Notes under the pieces: generated by a model
The model's input: the letters and a program-made list of their open reading frames with translations, nothing else
What the model was told of the DNA's origin: nothing
Database searches by the model: none
DNA from: a virus
DNA: 60,935 bases
IMG/VR virus record: IMGVR_UViG_3300018420_000018
Span: 1-60,935 of that record
Reading direction: 5' to 3' (one strand)
Program-made: the position numbers and the translations under genes
In this document: piece by piece, positions 59,623-60,935 of the stretch
Position numbering within the stretch: position 1 is the first letter of the stretch
Layout: each line of letters opens with the position of its first letter

Positions 59623-59647
59623 AAAATAAATGAATATTTTGTAATAG

Positions 59648-59655
59648 TATTTATG
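59648..59655 (-). promoter_or_regulatory. Late promoter (CATAAATA), gp32
   Basis: Minus strand CATAAATA just after the gp59 stop; T4 late promoters tolerate variation at the first base. It suggests gp32 is also transcribed late. Confidence 0.5.
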
Positions 59656-59656
59656 T

Positions 59657-60247
59657 CTACTGACATAACTCTATTGTTTTATTTTTATACTTTTTAAAAT
59701 CAAAATCTATAAATGATTTATACTTTTGAATCTTAATATGTATATCGGGATACACTATCTTTTCAGATATAAGTCTCTCCCAATCGGAACTGAATCCGAT
59801 AATGGAATCCATGATACATAGTGTTTCAAGTGAAACATTTTTTGCCATGTATTCCTTCAAGAGTATTGGATGTTGTCCATTTTTTACTTCCAATACTTTT
59901 TGAATATTTCTTTTAAGTAGGATATCAGAGACTTCTGTTTCATACAGATATGACAATTTTTGTTGTCTCTTCTTCCAGTCTTTATAAACTCGTTCACATT
60001 CATTGTCTAACAAGTCTCCTGCCCAACTATCTTTAAGACTTAGATTTGCAATGTAGAAATCTTGTAAGTCTTGTTTGTATATTTTAAATAATTTACCGAA
60101 ATGAAATTTATCTTTTCTTTTTAAGAAAGAGTTGATGTCACTCTTCACCTTACCATTGTATTTTATAAAGTCGTAATCCTTTGTATAGAAGTGCAACTTT
60201 ATTCCAAGATAAAGAGTGTATGCATCATATCCTTCTCTACTCGTCAT
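59657..60247 (-). CDS. 59: DNA helicase loader gp59
   Basis: 196 aa (T4 217). N-terminal YDAYTLYLGIKLHFYTKDYDFIKYNGK and KRKDKFHFGKLFKIYKQDLQDFYIANL match T4 gp59 (YKLYLMIKQHMN..YDVIKYNW and KRRDKYFFQKL). It loads gp41 helicase on gp32-coated forks. TAATG coupling with the upstream gene. Moderately shorter at the C-terminus. Confidence 0.93.
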   Translation of the reverse strand: MTSREGYDAYTLYLGIKLHFYTKDYDFIKYNGKVKSDINSFLKRKDKFHFGKLFKIYKQDLQDFYIANLSLKDSWAGDLLDNECERVYKDWKKRQQKLSYLYETEVSDILLKRNIQKVLEVKNGQHPILLKEYMAKNVSLETLCIMDSIIGFSSDWERLISEKIVYPDIHIKIQKYKSFIDFDFKKYKNKTIELCQ

Positions 60248-60543
60248 TAAGTTGTGACGATAGTAGGTGTTTTGGATGGAGTGACAATTGAACCAGTTGC
60301 TTCTTGGTAGTGACCTGCAATTTTTTCATTTGTTGGTACCACAAAAATATAATTACTGAATGTGACTGAAGTAGGATTCTCTTCTCCAGTGACTGCAATA
60401 CCTCTTGCAAATCCCATACCACCATCGTCTGCTCTTAGAATCATTCTAGGGTCTTCTAGTGTAAGACCACCCTCTGATGATTTGAACTTACCAACGTATT
60501 CACCACTTTGTGCAATGACCGTGACTATATCATTTACTTCCAT
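60247..60543 (-). CDS. Small beta-rich protein, possible Sm-like fold
   Basis: 98 aa. N-terminal EVNDIVTVIAQSGEYVGKFKSSEGGLTLEDP resembles an Sm1 motif (VTV-x-GxYVGxL..LxLxD) and FARGIAVTG then NYIFVVPTNEKI resembles an Sm2-like strand pair. Related proteins occur beside gp33/gp59 in other marine T4-like phages. RNA binding is a possible role but not shown; the last 25 residues are disordered Thr/Pro-rich. Stop overlaps the gp59 start as TAATG. Confidence 0.55.
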   Translation of the reverse strand: MEVNDIVTVIAQSGEYVGKFKSSEGGLTLEDPRMILRADDGGMGFARGIAVTGEENPTSVTFSNYIFVVPTNEKIAGHYQEATGSIVTPSKTPTIVTT

Positions 60544-60545
60544 AA

Positions 60546-60785
60546 TTAATCCTCATAAAATCGTGTGATTGTCCCTTGACTAGTCCTACCACGATTGATT
60601 AGGTTTAGTCCTTGTGCTTCTGCTTCTAACTTTTCCTTTAGAGGTGGTGTTAAAAGTCTCTTTGCACTTTCGGGTTCTAAATTGTTATTCTCACATACTT
60701 TAATAATTGCAGACATTACATCTACACCTTTACCACGTGATAGAATTTTTTCAACTTGTTCAGTAAATTCTTTTCTACTTATCAT
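60546..60785 (-). CDS. 33: Late transcription coactivator gp33
   Basis: 79 aa. The pattern MISRKEFTEQVEKILSRGKGVD...NNLEPESAKRLLTPPLKEKLEAEAQGLNLI is that of marine gp33. Such proteins bind RNA polymerase beta-flap and connect the sliding clamp to gp55 at TATAAATA promoters. The genes that depend on these boxes are the structural genes of this window, so this supplies the matching regulator. TAATG with the upstream partial ORF. Confidence 0.85.
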   Translation of the reverse strand: MISRKEFTEQVEKILSRGKGVDVMSAIIKVCENNNLEPESAKRLLTPPLKEKLEAEAQGLNLINRGRTSQGTITRFYED

Positions 60786-60935
60786 TATATTAAATTTATT
60801 GGAGCGTGTTCTACTTCCTCACCATCATCAAAGTTTTCAATCCAATCCATCATGACTCTATAGTATGCATAGTATGTTGGACTATGTCCATTCATATCCA
60901 TACCTTGTCCATCTTCTGAATAAGGTGTTTCTAAG
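60785..60935 (-). CDS. Partial ORF at the window edge (C-terminus)
   Basis: The last 49 residues of a gene entering from the right edge, ending EEVEHAPINLI. Tyr/Asp-rich: NGHSPTYYAYYRVMMDWIEN. No family recognised. Its stop TAA overlaps the gp33 ATG (TAATG). Confidence 0.6.
   Translation of the reverse strand, partial: LETPYSEDGQGMDMNGHSPTYYAYYRVMMDWIENFDDGEEVEHAPINLI

Noticed and set aside
1-60935. tRNA genes, integrase, attachment sites
   Set aside because: No cloverleaf-like sequence with CCA end and no recombinase motif were seen by eye; a systematic tRNAscan search was not possible here.

Overview
This window is the virion-structure half of a marine T4-like myovirus (Caudoviricetes). 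The identification rests on the near-complete syntenic T4 core set (gp23, 22, 21, 20, 19, 18, 17, 16, 15, 14, 13, 8, 7, 6, 25, 5, 27, 53, 48, 4, 54, 26, 29, 32, 59, 33). Strong AT bias, T4-type late promoters (TATAAATA), 2OG-Fe(II) oxygenases among the structural genes, a phage-borne bS21 ribosomal protein and fibre proteins with IANAQ/PFTY repeats suggest a pelagiphage/cyanophage-type marine virus. SAR11 or another oceanic bacterium is a reasonable host guess, but nothing in the window proves the host. There are no tRNA genes, CRISPR arrays, insertion sequences or photosynthesis genes.

Layout. 164-12880 (minus strand) is the head, packaging and tail-tube module: major capsid gp23, scaffold gp22, protease gp21, two small prohead-core genes (one only 59 codons), portal gp20, tube gp19, sheath gp18, terminase gp17/gp16 and neck/completion proteins gp15, gp14, gp13. 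12932-17653 is an accessory island: a small membrane protein, two 2OG-Fe(II) oxygenases, a DUF6065-like protein, an unknown and a glycosyltransferase with a ParB-like N-terminus. 17689-31733 is a large adhesin/fibre locus. It holds four Pro/Tyr-rich repeat proteins, several modular fibre proteins with paralogous N- and C-terminal modules, and a duplicated C-terminal domain of about 165 codons. 31733-52168 is the baseplate: a 2218-residue DUF4815-type protein, gp8, gp7, a small structural protein, gp6, gp25, a helical structural protein, gp5 without a lysozyme domain, gp27, gp53 and gp48. At 52169-52206 transcription diverges: gp4, a conserved unknown, gp54, gp26, a gp51-like ORF, a two-TM protein and a gp29/tape-measure-like protein run on the plus strand to 58007. 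From 57994 to the end (minus strand) lie a small basic protein, bS21, gp32, gp59, an Sm-like candidate, gp33 and a partial ORF.

Expression. Late genes are driven by TATAAATA-type boxes. Six of these boxes lie exactly 5 nt from the ATG, so T4-like initiation would give leaderless mRNAs. Many genes are coupled by TAATG or ATGA stop/start overlaps. gp26 ends in a T-TTT-TTT slippery heptamer directly before its stop, and the gp51-like frame is entered by a -1 shift, as in lambda G/GT. gp32 has a structured, AU-rich leader resembling an autoregulatory operator.

The most interesting hypotheses are the leaderless late promoters together with a phage bS21, the gp26-gp51 frameshift, and the modification cassette (oxygenases plus glycosyltransferase) next to Pro/Tyr-rich repeat fibres.
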